Below, piece by piece: positions 26,528 through 35,078 of a DNA stretch of 64,000 nt. The notes below the pieces were generated by a model, which made no database searches, had not been told where the DNA came from, and saw only the letters and a program-made list of their open reading frames with translations. The translations under genes and the position numbers were made by a program. The stretch is from Azohydromonas caseinilytica. Its GTDB lineage: Bacteria; Pseudomonadota; Gammaproteobacteria; Burkholderiales; Burkholderiaceae_C. Position 1 is the first letter of the stretch. Every line of letters begins with the position of its first letter. The stretch is taken from NCBI RefSeq assembly GCF_012927045.1, contig NZ_JABBFW010000014.1, positions 84,430-148,429 of the forward strand, written 5' to 3'.

Positions 26528-27740
26528 CAGGGCTGTTCACTTCTCCCAAATGCCTGCGTAGTTGAGCACCTTGTCGAGCGAGAGCGCATTGCGGTACAGG
26601 GCCTGGGAGATATTGCGCTCACCGTTGCCGCGCAGCAGGTTCAGCGCGAGTTGGCGTAGACAGGCGAAGACGCCGGGATTGCGGCGGATGCGGCTGGCGT
26701 CCTCAGCCATGGTGGTGTCGAGCACATGATGCAGGCTGTTCTCGATGCTCCAGTGTTTGCGTACGAGGCGGGCGAACTCACGGGCGGTCACCTTGGTGCT
26801 GCTGAGCGTGCTGAGGTAGTACGCCGGGGCCTGAGCGCGGGGGACGAAGCGAGCTGTGGCGGTATCAAACACCTCGGTGGTGCGGCGTACCTCGATGAGG
26901 GTAAGGAAGTGGTCGTGCCAGGGCTCCACGCCGCTGCCCGGGGGCAGTGCCCACACCCGCACCTCGCGCTGCTCGATTCGGTTGCGCTGCCCGACATCGC
27001 AGTCATAGGCGCAGTCGGCGGCCGGGCGTTGCTGCGCGTGTTTGTGCATGGCGTTATGCAGTCGGGGCTGGTTGGCTTTGAGCTGGCACAGCAAGTGCGC
27101 CCCAGCAGCTGTTACCTGATCAACTGTTTTTTTGCAGGTGTAGCGCGTCCAACGTGAAGATGCACCCGGCCAAATCCAGTTCTTCGATGAGCCGTTGCAC
27201 GGCAGGAATCTCGTGGTCCTTGCCTTCGCCCTCGATGAGCACGTGCCCCAACACCAAGCGCTCATGGACTGCCAGCGCGCTGAGCACCTGAGCGGCCTTG
27301 CGATCCTCGAACTGGTCCAAGCTGCCGCGCAACGTCTTGCCGTCCATCGCCACGAGCGCACGCTGCACCGGCGCCTCGGGTGCGTCGCACAGTTGCTCCT
27401 CAGCCATCAAGCGCATTGCCTGCTCCAACTCTGCCGCATCGAGTCCCTGCAGGATCTTTCGTATCCCGGTGTAGGCCGGCGCGCGCCTCCAAGCGCTGCC
27501 AAATACCTCGTTGAGCCGCTGCCAGTGCGTGTCGATGAACAGGTGGATCTTGCGGTACGACGTCGCCCCGGAAGCCACCGCCAGCACGCAGTACAGCAGT
27601 GCGTGCACGAGGTCGTAGCGCTTGCCTTGTGCCCGGCGCGGGTCGCTCACCGTCGCCAGGCATTCCTTCAACGTCTTCATCCACTTGCCGTCATTGCATT
27701 ACCAGCTCGCCATTATCCTTGGCAGAAGTGAACAGCCCTG
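26528..27740 (-). mobile_element. ISAs1-family insertion sequence, 1213 bp, with 10-bp target duplication
   Basis: Terminal inverted repeat CAGGGCTGTTCACTTCT at both ends (26528 and, inverted, 27740). The flanking 10-bp CGACACCTCC occurs on both sides (26518-26527 and 27741-27750) and belongs to the parB codons for EVSQ. Size, ends and duplication length fit the ISAs1 (H-repeat) family. Confidence 0.94.
26537..27680 (-). pseudogene. ISAs1-family transposase with a frameshift in an A-run
   Basis: The first part (ATG at 27680) reads MKTLKECLATVSDPRRAQGK through ALVAMDGKTLRGS (first Asp) to TLDALHLQK (second Asp). The second part continues in another frame as KTVDQVTAAGAHLLCQLKAN, ending with ARLVRKHWSIENSLHHVLD (catalytic Glu) and TTMAEDASRIRRNPGVF. 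The switch is at a run of seven A, minus strand CTGCAAAAAAACAGTTGA near 27122-27139; with six A the frame is continuous. This family is not known for programmed frameshifting, so a one-base mutation that killed the transposase is the simplest reading; slippage on the A-run cannot be ruled out. Confidence 0.85.
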
Positions 27741-28165
27741 CGACACCTCCAGGCAGCGCACCGGAAAATCTGCGTCGATCTTGCCCTGAGTGAAAAGCAG
27801 GTTCAGGGCTTCCAGGCGGCGGCCACCGGCGACGACCCCATAGCGCCCGGTGGGCTTGGACGCCTTCTTGCCCGAGAACTCGGCGCGCACGATGAGGTTT
27901 TGCAGCAGGCTCTGCGAGTAGATCAGCGCCGCCAACTCTTCGACACTGCGCGCCGGGGTTTTGCGGCGGACATTGAGGGCGTCGCGGAACAAGTGCTTCA
28001 GAGATACGGTTATCTCCCGGCCTTGCACCCGCTTGATCGCTTCGACAATCTGAGTTTGTTCAGAGAGATCCATGTGCTGCTCCAAAAAGGCCGGGACACG
28101 AGCCCGGCAATGAGGGTGCGAACCAGCCGGGAGAGCGCCCGGCGCGCCGGCCCTTGCTTTTGATA

Positions 28166-28201
28166 GAGCCGATGCCTAAATATATCGCATGCTGTCGGCT
28201 C
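28166..28201. repeat. Inverted repeat in the parB / DUF932 intergenic region
   Basis: GAGCCGA (28166-28172) and TCGGCTC (28195-28201) enclose an AT-rich 22-base core that itself starts TGC and contains GCA. It lies between the start of parB (28073, minus strand) and the DUF932 gene (28361, plus strand). It could be an operator or a ParB binding site; it does not match the usual parS consensus TGTTTCACGTGAAACA. Confidence 0.4.
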
Positions 28202-28360
28202 GATGATAAATAGCAGTGAACTCTTACAAGTCAAACGATATTGAACTGTCTTTAATGGGCATTTGGCCTATATTTGAGCCATGGAAGCAGCCAAGACATC
28301 ACACGCCAGCCTGAAGTTTTGCTGAGTCCTATCCGCAACTTTCTGCTTGGAGATTTCCAA

Positions 28361-29410
28361 ATGGCTCACTTGATCGACACCACTACCGGCCGCGCCGCTA
28401 TCGCTTTCGTCGGAGAGGCCCCCTGGCACAAGCTGGGGCAGCGCCTGACGGCCGGCGCCGATCTCGAAACGTGGCACCGCGAAGCCGGGCTGGCCTACAG
28501 CGTGGAGCGCACGCCCGTCCTGTTCCAGCGCGCCCATGCCGGCGCCGCCGACCGCAACGAGGCGATGGAAGGGCGGGACGTGCTCTATCGCTCCGACACG
28601 GGCGCCGCGCTCAGCGTCGTGAGCGGCGGCTATCAGGTCGTGCAACCGGGTGAGGTGCTGGACTTCTTCGGCAAGCTGGCGGAAGCCGGCGGCTTCGTGC
28701 TGGAGACGGCCGGCGCCCTTTCACACGGCAAGCGGGTGTGGGGGCTGGCGCGTGTGAACGACGGCGCGCCTGTCGTTGGGCAGGACACGGTGCGCCCGTA
28801 TCTGCTGCTGGCGACCTCCTATGACGGCACGATGGCCACCACCGCCAAGTTCACCGCAATCCGCGTGGTCTGCAACAACACGCTGACCATGGCCGCGGGT
28901 TCTGAAACTGGTGTGCAGTCCGAGCAGGACACCACGGAAGGCCCGGTTGTGCAGTGCGTGCGCGTGCCGCACATGAAGAAGTTCGACGCGGGCGCCGTGC
29001 GCCAGCAACTCGGCATCGTGCTCACCGCGTGGGATCGCTGGCTGGTGCAGGCGCGGCTGCTGGCCCAGGTGGACGTGACGGAGGCGCAGGCCGACAAGTT
29101 CGCGGCCGACCTGCTGCTGTCGGTCCAGGCCGCGCCCAAGGGCCGGCCGCTGTCCGACGTGCGCGCGAGCCGCAGCTACAAGCGGCTGATGGACCTGTTC
29201 GGCGGCGCGCAGATCGGCGCCGACCTCTGCGGCACGCGCAGCGCGTGGGCGCTTCTCAACGCCGTCACCGACTACGTGGACCACGAGCGCGGGCGCAGCG
29301 ACGACACGCGCATGACCAGCGCATGGTTCGGCGCCGGCGAGGGGCTGAAGCTGCGTGCGTGGGAGGCGGTGCGTGCCCTGGCCCAGCAAGCCGGCGCTAT
29401 CGCGGCCTGA
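28361..29410 (+). CDS. DUF932 / phage-plasmid-like protein (TIGR03299 type)
   Basis: A 349-residue soluble protein. The start MAHLIDTTTGRAAIAFVGEA with APWHKLGQ, then SVVSGGYQVVQPGEVLDFF, ARVNDG and IRVVCNNTLTMA are typical of DUF932 proteins, common on plasmids and integrative elements and of unknown function. The ATG at 28361 follows GGAG at eight bases; the frame runs 29 codons further upstream without a better start. It opens a plus-strand run of small genes to about 33.1 kb and is divergent from the disrupted parB. Confidence 0.85.
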   Translation: MAHLIDTTTGRAAIAFVGEAPWHKLGQRLTAGADLETWHREAGLAYSVERTPVLFQRAHAGAADRNEAMEGRDVLYRSDTGAALSVVSGGYQVVQPGEVLDFFGKLAEAGGFVLETAGALSHGKRVWGLARVNDGAPVVGQDTVRPYLLLATSYDGTMATTAKFTAIRVVCNNTLTMAAGSETGVQSEQDTTEGPVVQCVRVPHMKKFDAGAVRQQLGIVLTAWDRWLVQARLLAQVDVTEAQADKFAADLLLSVQAAPKGRPLSDVRASRSYKRLMDLFGGAQIGADLCGTRSAWALLNAVTDYVDHERGRSDDTRMTSAWFGAGEGLKLRAWEAVRALAQQAGAIAA

Positions 29411-29470
29411 CGCCTGCGGGGCCGGCGCCACACCGGCCCCCTCAGCACAGCCCATCGCAGGAGCAACAGC

Positions 29471-29779
29471 ATGCGAACTGAGCTCGAATCGAGCGCGGTG
29501 CCGGTGCGCTTCCTGGCACTGGAGCACCTGCGCGTGATCCTGGGCAGTGCCGCCATGTTCGCCAGGAACACGGCACTGCGGCGCGCGGGGTGGCTGCCTG
29601 CGGCCATCACCGGCAGCGCACCGCGCCGCAAGGGCGGCGAGGTCGGGCGCTGGGAGGACTGCCGCGAGTTCCGCCGCTTTGGCGATGAAGCCCGCCGCCT
29701 CCTGGCAGCGGGCGACCGAAGCGCCGCTGCCGACGCCCTCAGCAAGCTGGCTGACCTCCAGCGCACCGCGGAACGCTGA
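29471..29779 (+). CDS. Element-associated hypothetical protein, 102 aa
   Basis: A small soluble protein beginning MRTELESSAVPVRFLALEHL. It includes RRAGWLPAAITGSAPRRKGG and a helical C-terminus (RLLAAGDRSAAADALSKLAD). No known domain. An AGGAG ribosome site precedes the ATG at 29471. It is part of the run of short genes that starts with the DUF932 gene. Function unknown. Confidence 0.6.
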   Translation: MRTELESSAVPVRFLALEHLRVILGSAAMFARNTALRRAGWLPAAITGSAPRRKGGEVGRWEDCREFRRFGDEARRLLAAGDRSAAADALSKLADLQRTAER

Positions 29780-29781
29780 CC

Positions 29782-29922
29782 ATGGACACCCTGACCGATC
29801 TTCACCAGCGGGCCGAGGCCGAGCGTGCGCTGCTGGCGCAGTTCAGCCCGATGGAGCTTGGCCGCATCGCGCTGGGCTCTCCTTCCCTTGTCTCCATCAC
29901 CCACCACCTGGAGCAGCCATGA
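29782..29922 (+). CDS. Small protein, 46 aa
   Basis: A 46-residue frame, MDTLTDLHQRAEAERALLAQ and on to VSITHHLEQP. It starts two bases after the previous stop and its stop overlaps the next ATG (29919) by four bases. The exact tiling with both neighbours and the codon use suggest that it is a real gene. No family recognised. Confidence 0.5.
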   Translation: MDTLTDLHQRAEAERALLAQFSPMELGRIALGSPSLVSITHHLEQP

Positions 29923-30536
29923 ACACCGATCCTGTACTTGCCGGCTTCGACAGGTTCATGACCGCCGTGCGCGGTATCGACGCCCGGCACATTGCCCAAG
30001 CGCTCAACGCGTTCACGCCTGGCACGGACTGGCGCGGCTGCTCGAAGTACCGCATGGCCGAGTGCTACGGGATGGCGGTGGCGGACTGCAGCCCGGGCGT
30101 GTTCGATCTCGCCGCGGCGGCCCTGCGCACCCTGGATCTCGCCGCGCTGTCGATGCGGGCGCAGGCCTGCGCCGAGGGGCGCGCGGGTTGGAGTGGCCTC
30201 GATCCCTGGAAAGCCACGCCGCCGGCGGCCACCACGGCCGAGATCGCAGCCGAGGTCTTCAAGGCCCCGCTGCTTGCCAGCGTGCGGCAAGAGCTGCACG
30301 ACGTGTCGCGCTCGCTGCTGCGCACCGAGGACAAGCTGCGCGAAGCCCAGCAGCAGGTGAAAGACCTGCAGGAGCACAACGCCGCGCTGCTGGCGCTGGT
30401 GGAGCAGGCGGCCGCCCCGGGCGGCATCGGCGAGCATGAATTCGCCCGCCCCGGCGGCTGGCGCGAGCGGGCGCTGCGCGCTATCCCCGCGCCTGGTGCC
30501 CTGGCCGGGACGCACGAGGACCACGCGCCAGCCTGA
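29919..30536 (+). CDS. Element-associated hypothetical protein with coiled coil, 205 aa
   Basis: It starts MNTDPVLAGFDRFMTAVRGI (ATG at 29919, overlapping the upstream stop by four bases). Residues about 105-150 form a coiled coil (SLLRTEDKLREAQQQVKDLQ), and the C-terminus is basic and Pro/Ala-rich. The central stretch ALRTLDLAALSMRAQACAEG is helical. No known domain. It belongs to the run of element genes, and its coiled coil suggests oligomers. Confidence 0.6.
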   Translation: MNTDPVLAGFDRFMTAVRGIDARHIAQALNAFTPGTDWRGCSKYRMAECYGMAVADCSPGVFDLAAAALRTLDLAALSMRAQACAEGRAGWSGLDPWKATPPAATTAEIAAEVFKAPLLASVRQELHDVSRSLLRTEDKLREAQQQVKDLQEHNAALLALVEQAAAPGGIGEHEFARPGGWRERALRAIPAPGALAGTHEDHAPA

Positions 30537-30562
30537 CCTGACCTTCTTCACCGGGGAGCGCC

Positions 30563-30874
30563 ATGTACTACATCGAGAAATACCGGGGCACCGACAGCCC
30601 GGAGACGGATAACAACCGGCACAGCTGGGAAGCGGCTTTAGGCCTGAAGTCCGGCCGCTCCTACTTTGATGCGCAAGACGACGACGAAGCGCGCGAGAAG
30701 TTCGACGCCGAGCTCAAGCGCACGCGCTGCGGCTTCTTCCGCCTGTCGTGCTTCGCTGGCTTCGGCTACGGCATCCATGCACGGCAAGTCACGACCAAGG
30801 ACTTCAGCAATCCCCACGCCGCGCCCGGTGCTGCTGGAGCCGGGCACCAGGCCGGCAGGAGAAAAGAAACATGA
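30563..30874 (+). CDS. Hypothetical protein, 103 aa
   Basis: It begins MYYIEKYRGTDSPETDNNRH and carries FDAQDDDEAREKFDAELKR and FRLSCFAGFGYGIHARQVTT. ATG at 30563 after GGGGAG. Its stop overlaps the next ATG by four bases. It is soluble, and no family is recognised. Confidence 0.6.
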   Translation: MYYIEKYRGTDSPETDNNRHSWEAALGLKSGRSYFDAQDDDEAREKFDAELKRTRCGFFRLSCFAGFGYGIHARQVTTKDFSNPHAAPGAAGAGHQAGRRKET

Positions 30875-31155
30875 ACGCCAGCCTCCCAGGTGCCACAGGC
30901 CAGTGCTGCCGTTGCCAGCACTGGCAGCGCCGCGGCGGCACGCTGGCGCCGGCGGCCATGGGCTGCAGGGCCTTCGAGCGCGAGCAGCCCGAGCGCACCG
31001 CAGCGCTGCTCGCTACCGTGGCCGTGGAGCGCTCCAGCCGCGGGGTCTGCCCCGTGTGCGAGCCGCTGCCCGACGAGCCTGATTCCTTCATCGCGCGGGA
31101 TCTGCCGCTGGTGTCCGCGTCCGCCTTGCCTTCCACAGATATAGAAAGGCTCTGA
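30871..31155 (+). CDS. Small cysteine-rich protein, possible zinc finger
   Basis: 94 residues from the ATG at 30871 (MNASLPGATGQCCRCQHWQR). Cys pairs CCRC near residue 13 and CPVC near residue 63, with a single Cys at CRAFERE, could bind zinc. It overlaps the upstream gene by four bases, so it is translationally coupled to it. Small Cys-rich proteins of this kind are frequent on integrative elements; the role is not known. Confidence 0.58.
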   Translation: MNASLPGATGQCCRCQHWQRRGGTLAPAAMGCRAFEREQPERTAALLATVAVERSSRGVCPVCEPLPDEPDSFIARDLPLVSASALPSTDIERL

Positions 31156-31156
31156 A

Positions 31157-31513
31157 ATGGCGTCATCCACTTCAACGACTGCGTGCAGCGCTTTCCGGCC
31201 GCCGTGCGCGGCATCGCAGGCACTGCCCGCCCGGCATGCTGCCTTGACCGATTCTGCGCACGCCGTGGGCACCCGCTCTGCGCAAGTCTGCTTGGTGTCT
31301 CACCAAGAGTTCCGGCAGGCACTGCGGCGGGCTGGCCACGGGCTCGCCGCAGCCCTTGCCTACCGCTACGACGCGCGGTGCGATGAAACCGTCTGGACGG
31401 TCAACGGCCAGCCCATTGGGCTGACGGTGGGCCGCGTTGGCTCCACCAGCGCCTGTTATCTCGCAGCACTGCCAAGCACCGATCTGTTTTCAACCGGAGC
31501 CAGCAATGGATGA
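31157..31513 (+). CDS. Hypothetical protein, 118 aa
   Basis: It starts one base after the previous stop (ATG at 31157) and overlaps the next gene by eight bases. The C-terminal half is the better-looking part: VSHQEFRQALRRAGHGLAAA, then ALAYRYDARCDETVWTVNGQ. The first 35 residues are Ser/Ala-rich and could be untranslated if a later start is used. No domain recognised. Confidence 0.5.
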   Translation: MASSTSTTACSAFRPPCAASQALPARHAALTDSAHAVGTRSAQVCLVSHQEFRQALRRAGHGLAAALAYRYDARCDETVWTVNGQPIGLTVGRVGSTSACYLAALPSTDLFSTGASNG

Positions 31514-32279
31514 AGAATCAACCATGAGAGACAACGGCGACAAACACCGGTTGCAGCGCCTTGAAGCACTGTACGAGGCCGTGTGCAACTGGGCCGGCGA
31601 GCGCGAGGTGCGCCACCCCAGCGACGGTGCACTGCTCAAGGCCTTGTGGACCTTCGATGGCGACTACACAGGGCCATGCCCGGGATGCGATGCCGAGTGC
31701 GACGAGCCCTGCGCGCAAGCGTGCAGCGTGGCTGAAGCGCACGCGCGCATCGACGCCGAGGTGCGTTCACGGGAGCAGGCAATCCGCGCCGAGCAGCAGG
31801 CCCGGGACGGACTGCACACGGCCGCACGCACGGCCTTGCTGGCGCTGCAGGATGACGAAGCCGGCGAAGCCATGCGCCGCCTTGCGGTGGTGCTGCTGCG
31901 CGGCGCATTGAAGCCTGCCGCGCGCCAGCGGCGCAGCGCCGCTCATGCCGACCCGCAGTTGCAGCCGCTGCTCGCCGTGCGCGACGTGCTGGCCGAGCGC
32001 CAGCGGCAGCTCGATGTCGAGGGCTGGACACCGGAGCACGACGACCAGTACACCGAGGGAGAGCTCGCGGTGGCCGCCGCCTGCTACGCCGCCAGCAGCA
32101 TCGACCCAGACGAGGTGGCGAAGGAGCCGCCACGGCTTTGGCCCCTGCCGGCGCAGTGGTGGAAGCCTTCGACCGCGGAGCGGATGTTGGAAATGGCGGG
32201 TGGGCTGCTGCTGGCAGAGATGGAGCGGCGCCGGCGCATGCGCCTCACTTTTACTGACAGCGAAGAGGAGCGGCCGTGA
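31506..32279 (+). CDS. Phage/element-type protein with C-terminal DVLxERxRQ...W domain
   Basis: 257 residues from the ATG at 31506. The N-terminal part has a Cys cluster (GPCPGCDAECDEPCAQAC), and the middle is a long coiled coil (EQAIRAEQQARDGLHTAART). The C-terminal 100 residues, AVRDVLAERQRQLDVEGWTP, then EHDDQYTEGELAVAAACYA and a final W/L/E-rich helix, match a module common in prophage and element proteins of unknown function. It continues the run of coupled small genes. Confidence 0.65.
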   Translation: MDEESTMRDNGDKHRLQRLEALYEAVCNWAGEREVRHPSDGALLKALWTFDGDYTGPCPGCDAECDEPCAQACSVAEAHARIDAEVRSREQAIRAEQQARDGLHTAARTALLALQDDEAGEAMRRLAVVLLRGALKPAARQRRSAAHADPQLQPLLAVRDVLAERQRQLDVEGWTPEHDDQYTEGELAVAAACYAASSIDPDEVAKEPPRLWPLPAQWWKPSTAERMLEMAGGLLLAEMERRRRMRLTFTDSEEERP

Positions 32280-32420
32280 GCATTCCAGCCAGCACAGGTA
32301 CGCTTTCCGCACAGACTGAATAAAGGACAACGATGGTGAAAGTTTCGATGACGGCTGAAGCAAACAGCGTTTAACTTGCTGCCCACGAGCACTGCGCAAC
32401 CAGATTGTGGAGATTACTCA

Positions 32421-33077
32421 ATGCCTACCATCGAACTTTCGACCGTCGCTTTTTACGCGGGACTCCGGCCTAGATCACTGTCTTTGTGGGCCTGCTCCGT
32501 GCCATTGATCAAACATGTGCCGGGCGCGTTGACGGCCATTTATGGCGCCAAGAGCAAGCCAGAAGCATTCATGGCGGCGAGTGATTATGCCCAGCGCAAC
32601 GGGTTTCAATATACGGTGATCGATTTCATTGTGAATCTTGAGAAAAGGCCCAGTCCGGTGATGAAGCCCGATGAGCTGGAGCGCTTTGACTTTCTGAACA
32701 TGTCGCGCATGGCGTCTGCCATGAATGAGCCGATCGGCGAGTGGATTTGTGCCGAATTGGCGCCTGGTGACAGCCGCGCCAAGCTGCTCAACGAGATGCC
32801 GCTCCAGCAAGCCTTGAGGCAGGATCCGTCGCTCCTGGGCGTCTTGTTGGAATCCCCCGCCTGTCGCCATTTGAAGTTGATTGCTTGTCCAGCTCAAACG
32901 AAGCTTGGACTCCAGCCTCTCAGAGTTGGCGTGGTACCTTTTCGGCACTGGTTGGCAATTCAAGAAGCAACCTGCCGTCTGGACCCGACAGTGCACATCA
33001 CCGTTGAGCCTCCAGATCCTGCAGCTGCCAAGTTGGTCGAGGCGTCCTCAAGGGCGGCTGCTGCACCCAAGCCATGA
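32421..33077 (+). CDS. Hypothetical protein, 218 aa
   Basis: ATG at 32421 (MPTIELSTVAFYAGLRPRSL). It contains IKHVPGALTAIYGAKSKPEA and an acidic helical middle (DELERFDFLNMSRMASAMNE). It is less GC-rich than the genes before it, so it may be of separate origin. No domain, signal peptide or membrane helix is seen. It is the last plus-strand gene of this block. Confidence 0.55.
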   Translation: MPTIELSTVAFYAGLRPRSLSLWACSVPLIKHVPGALTAIYGAKSKPEAFMAASDYAQRNGFQYTVIDFIVNLEKRPSPVMKPDELERFDFLNMSRMASAMNEPIGEWICAELAPGDSRAKLLNEMPLQQALRQDPSLLGVLLESPACRHLKLIACPAQTKLGLQPLRVGVVPFRHWLAIQEATCRLDPTVHITVEPPDPAAAKLVEASSRAAAAPKP

Positions 33078-33426
33078 AAACCTGGCCTGCACTGACCCAT
33101 GCGCGCGGACTACGGGTTATCGTGCCCTGACATAGGCGACATTGCGGCAGAGGCGGCCAGCGGCTGTCGCGCGTAGACCGAGTTCACCATGCGCGGCTGC
33201 AGGCAGGACTGGTGCGCGAGGCCGCCCGGCCGACTGGTCTTTGGCCGACTTCTGGGATTGGCTCACGGCGCCGCTGGTGGCGATGGCGCTTGAGCGTCAA
33301 TTGCGCGCACCGCGGCTGCTGAGATACAGCGATGCGGACTGGATCGACGCCGCGGCAATGTCGAAATGAATTACCGTATGCGTAGCAATCGCACGTCGCG
33401 ACGCTGGGTGCATACTTTCTGGGTGC
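33078..33426. other. Intergenic stretch with a possible gene fragment
   Basis: About 350 bases. A frame ending at 33369 contains DWSLADFWDWLTAPLVAMAL and YSDADWIDAAAMSK, which looks like a protein C-terminus but has no start codon of its own except a TTG and is preceded by stops in the other frames. It is probably the tail of a deleted element gene. The region marks the border to the CBASS operon. Confidence 0.4.
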
Positions 33427-34155
33427 CTATTTCGTCAGCCAATCCGCATATGCATTCACGTCGATCATCGGGACCGTGCCGCTGAACTGCAGCATCGAAA
33501 TCAACTTGAAGAGAAACGCGGTCGCAGGTTTGCCCTCGCGCGTGAATTCGTACTTGCTATTCGCGGCCTCCCAAACAAAGTGTCCGTGCGCAGCCACGCA
33601 CCCAATGTCCAAGCGGTCCACTTCAACGTTGCCGTCACCTAACGCCTTCCACAACGCGTCGCCGCAGCAAGGCGTCCAATCGCTCTCAAACGTCAGGATA
33701 CCGCCCAGGATAGGGATCAGCGGCTTTGGTGGGTAGATTCCCTTTGCATACGGTATCGGAAGGCTCGTGCGGTGCAGCCTCCGCACCGTCGCTACCTTTT
33801 GCCGCGCATACGTTACATGCTGCGCGTTGATGGTCTGCTTCGCCTCGAAAACCGCGTAGACACTCTCCGCCGGGACAATCGTCTGCCCCTCGTACTGGAA
33901 AATGAACGGCGAATACTGCCTGTCGTAGACCACGACATCGATCTGCTCGCTGAAGGTGCCCTTGCTATCGACCACGAATGCTTTGTCAGCCCGGTAGCGT
34001 TCGGGAAGATACTTGGCAAGCATCTCGAGCCAGACAGCCTCGCTCGCGTCCCCCTTCGTCCCAGGATGGGCAAATGACTTGCGCGCAATATGCAGCCGGT
34101 GCTGAATGTCGTCATGCAGATTGGCCAGCAGAACTGGCAGTGACCAGCCGCTCAT
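33427..34155 (-). CDS. nucC: CBASS effector endonuclease NucC
   Basis: A 242-residue restriction-fold nuclease. The active site reads SEQIDVVVYD (Asp73) and YAVFEAKQ (Glu104, Lys106); these positions are the same as I recall for E. coli MS115-1 NucC, and the sequence around YDRQYSPFIFQYE and SVRRLHRTSLPIP-like RRLHRTSLPIPYAKG fits that family along its length. NucC trimers bind cyclic tri-AMP, join as hexamers and cut double-stranded DNA, destroying the chromosome of the infected cell (known for the family). It is the last gene of the operon; its ATG overlaps the TRIP13 stop by four bases. Confidence 0.95.
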   Translation of the reverse strand: MSGWSLPVLLANLHDDIQHRLHIARKSFAHPGTKGDASEAVWLEMLAKYLPERYRADKAFVVDSKGTFSEQIDVVVYDRQYSPFIFQYEGQTIVPAESVYAVFEAKQTINAQHVTYARQKVATVRRLHRTSLPIPYAKGIYPPKPLIPILGGILTFESDWTPCCGDALWKALGDGNVEVDRLDIGCVAAHGHFVWEAANSKYEFTREGKPATAFLFKLISMLQFSGTVPMIDVNAYADWLTK

Positions 34156-35078
34156 GGCCTATGCTCCTCGAACGGCGGTGTTGGATGCATATGCTGTGCG
34201 ATCTCCAACGCCCGTGCGGAGTCAATCCCACGCGCGGGATATGCATCAAGGACGATGGCCGGAAGAAGGCGCTGCGTCAAATCGGAGAACGTGAACCCGT
34301 GGTTGCGGGCAGCTGTATTGCCGGTCGCGGCAGCCAGGGCATCGATGTCCGGACCGGATAAGAGGCTGCTGAGCCACTTGTCCAACAGATGGCGACGCTG
34401 CTCTCGAGTTGGACGGCCGAAGTGCATGACGTCAGCCGCGCGCCGACGCACCGCCGGATCTAGCGCGGTGAGTCGGTTCGTGCACATGATGACGGCCGCA
34501 GGAAGGCGGCCGTTGGCCATTCGATCGATGCCACGGATGAACGCGTTGACGCCTGCACGGTCCTCGTGATGCATCTGCTGCGTCTCGCGAGATTGCGCCA
34601 GCGCATCAGCTTCGTCCACCAGCAAGATGACGCCGCCACGTGCTGCCCCGCTCGTCGACTTGTACTTGGCCGCCTGCGCGCAGGCATGCTCAAAGGCCGA
34701 ACTGATCAGCTGCGTCATCTCACCCACACGCCCTTGGCCGCGCGAAGACAGGCTCAGCGGCAGCAGCGTGATGTCGATGTCCTCTTGCCTGGCCACCAAA
34801 TCACCAACGGTTTCGGCCAGTTCAGTCTTGCCGGAACCGACATCCCCAGCCAGCACCACCAGCGGCGGCCGACGCAGGACCACATCGACCAGCGCGGTCG
34901 CGCGGTGCTGATTGGCCCACTTCTGCAGCCCTGTCGGGTTGATCAGTACACCCAGCATGTTGGCCAAGCGCTTGATCTTGTCATCCATACCGACCAAACG
35001 TTCCAGACGCATGCGCGCGTCAGGGTCGGGGAGCATGGCCGGGCGCTCGAAAAGTCCCTGGGTTTGCGCGTGAGTCAT
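34152..35078 (-). CDS. cap6: TRIP13-like AAA+ ATPase of type III CBASS (Cap6)
   Basis: A 308-residue AAA+ protein. Walker A is LAGDVGSGKTELAETVG (GDVGSGKT at 78-85), Walker B is GVILLVDEADALAQS (Asp155, Glu156), and the sensor/arginine-finger part is VIMCTNRLTALDPAVRRRA. In type III CBASS the TRIP13-like protein disassembles the HORMA-CD-NTase complex and so limits signalling (known). It overlaps the HORMA gene upstream and nucC downstream by four bases each, so it lies in one coupled transcript. Confidence 0.94.
   Translation of the reverse strand: MTHAQTQGLFERPAMLPDPDARMRLERLVGMDDKIKRLANMLGVLINPTGLQKWANQHRATALVDVVLRRPPLVVLAGDVGSGKTELAETVGDLVARQEDIDITLLPLSLSSRGQGRVGEMTQLISSAFEHACAQAAKYKSTSGAARGGVILLVDEADALAQSRETQQMHHEDRAGVNAFIRGIDRMANGRLPAAVIMCTNRLTALDPAVRRRAADVMHFGRPTREQRRHLLDKWLSSLLSGPDIDALAAATGNTAARNHGFTFSDLTQRLLPAIVLDAYPARGIDSARALEIAQHMHPTPPFEEHRP

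Larger units (their letters stand above)
24907..28073 (-). pseudogene. parB: parB-like partition gene, disrupted by an ISAs1-family element
   Basis: Removing the IS and one copy of the 10-bp duplication restores one frame: MDLSEQTQIVEAIKRVQG to PVRCLEVSQ, joined to EDAVSVSLAENCGREPLH. The N-terminal part carries the ParB nuclease-like domain with GRYGVVAGGRRLEALNLL; after the join come AENCGREPLHGADQFDAF and the helix-turn-helix TVGQIADAWGISPLTVERRL. The C-terminal 350 residues are long, helical and charged, as in the large ParB-like proteins of integrative conjugative elements. ATG at 28073 after GGAG at six bases. Intact ParB binds DNA and aids maintenance or control of an element. The insertion separates the two domains, so function is probably lost. 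Confidence 0.88.

Noticed and set aside
28166..28201. parS site
   Set aside because: The dyad does not resemble the conserved chromosomal parS sequence; kept only as an unassigned inverted repeat.
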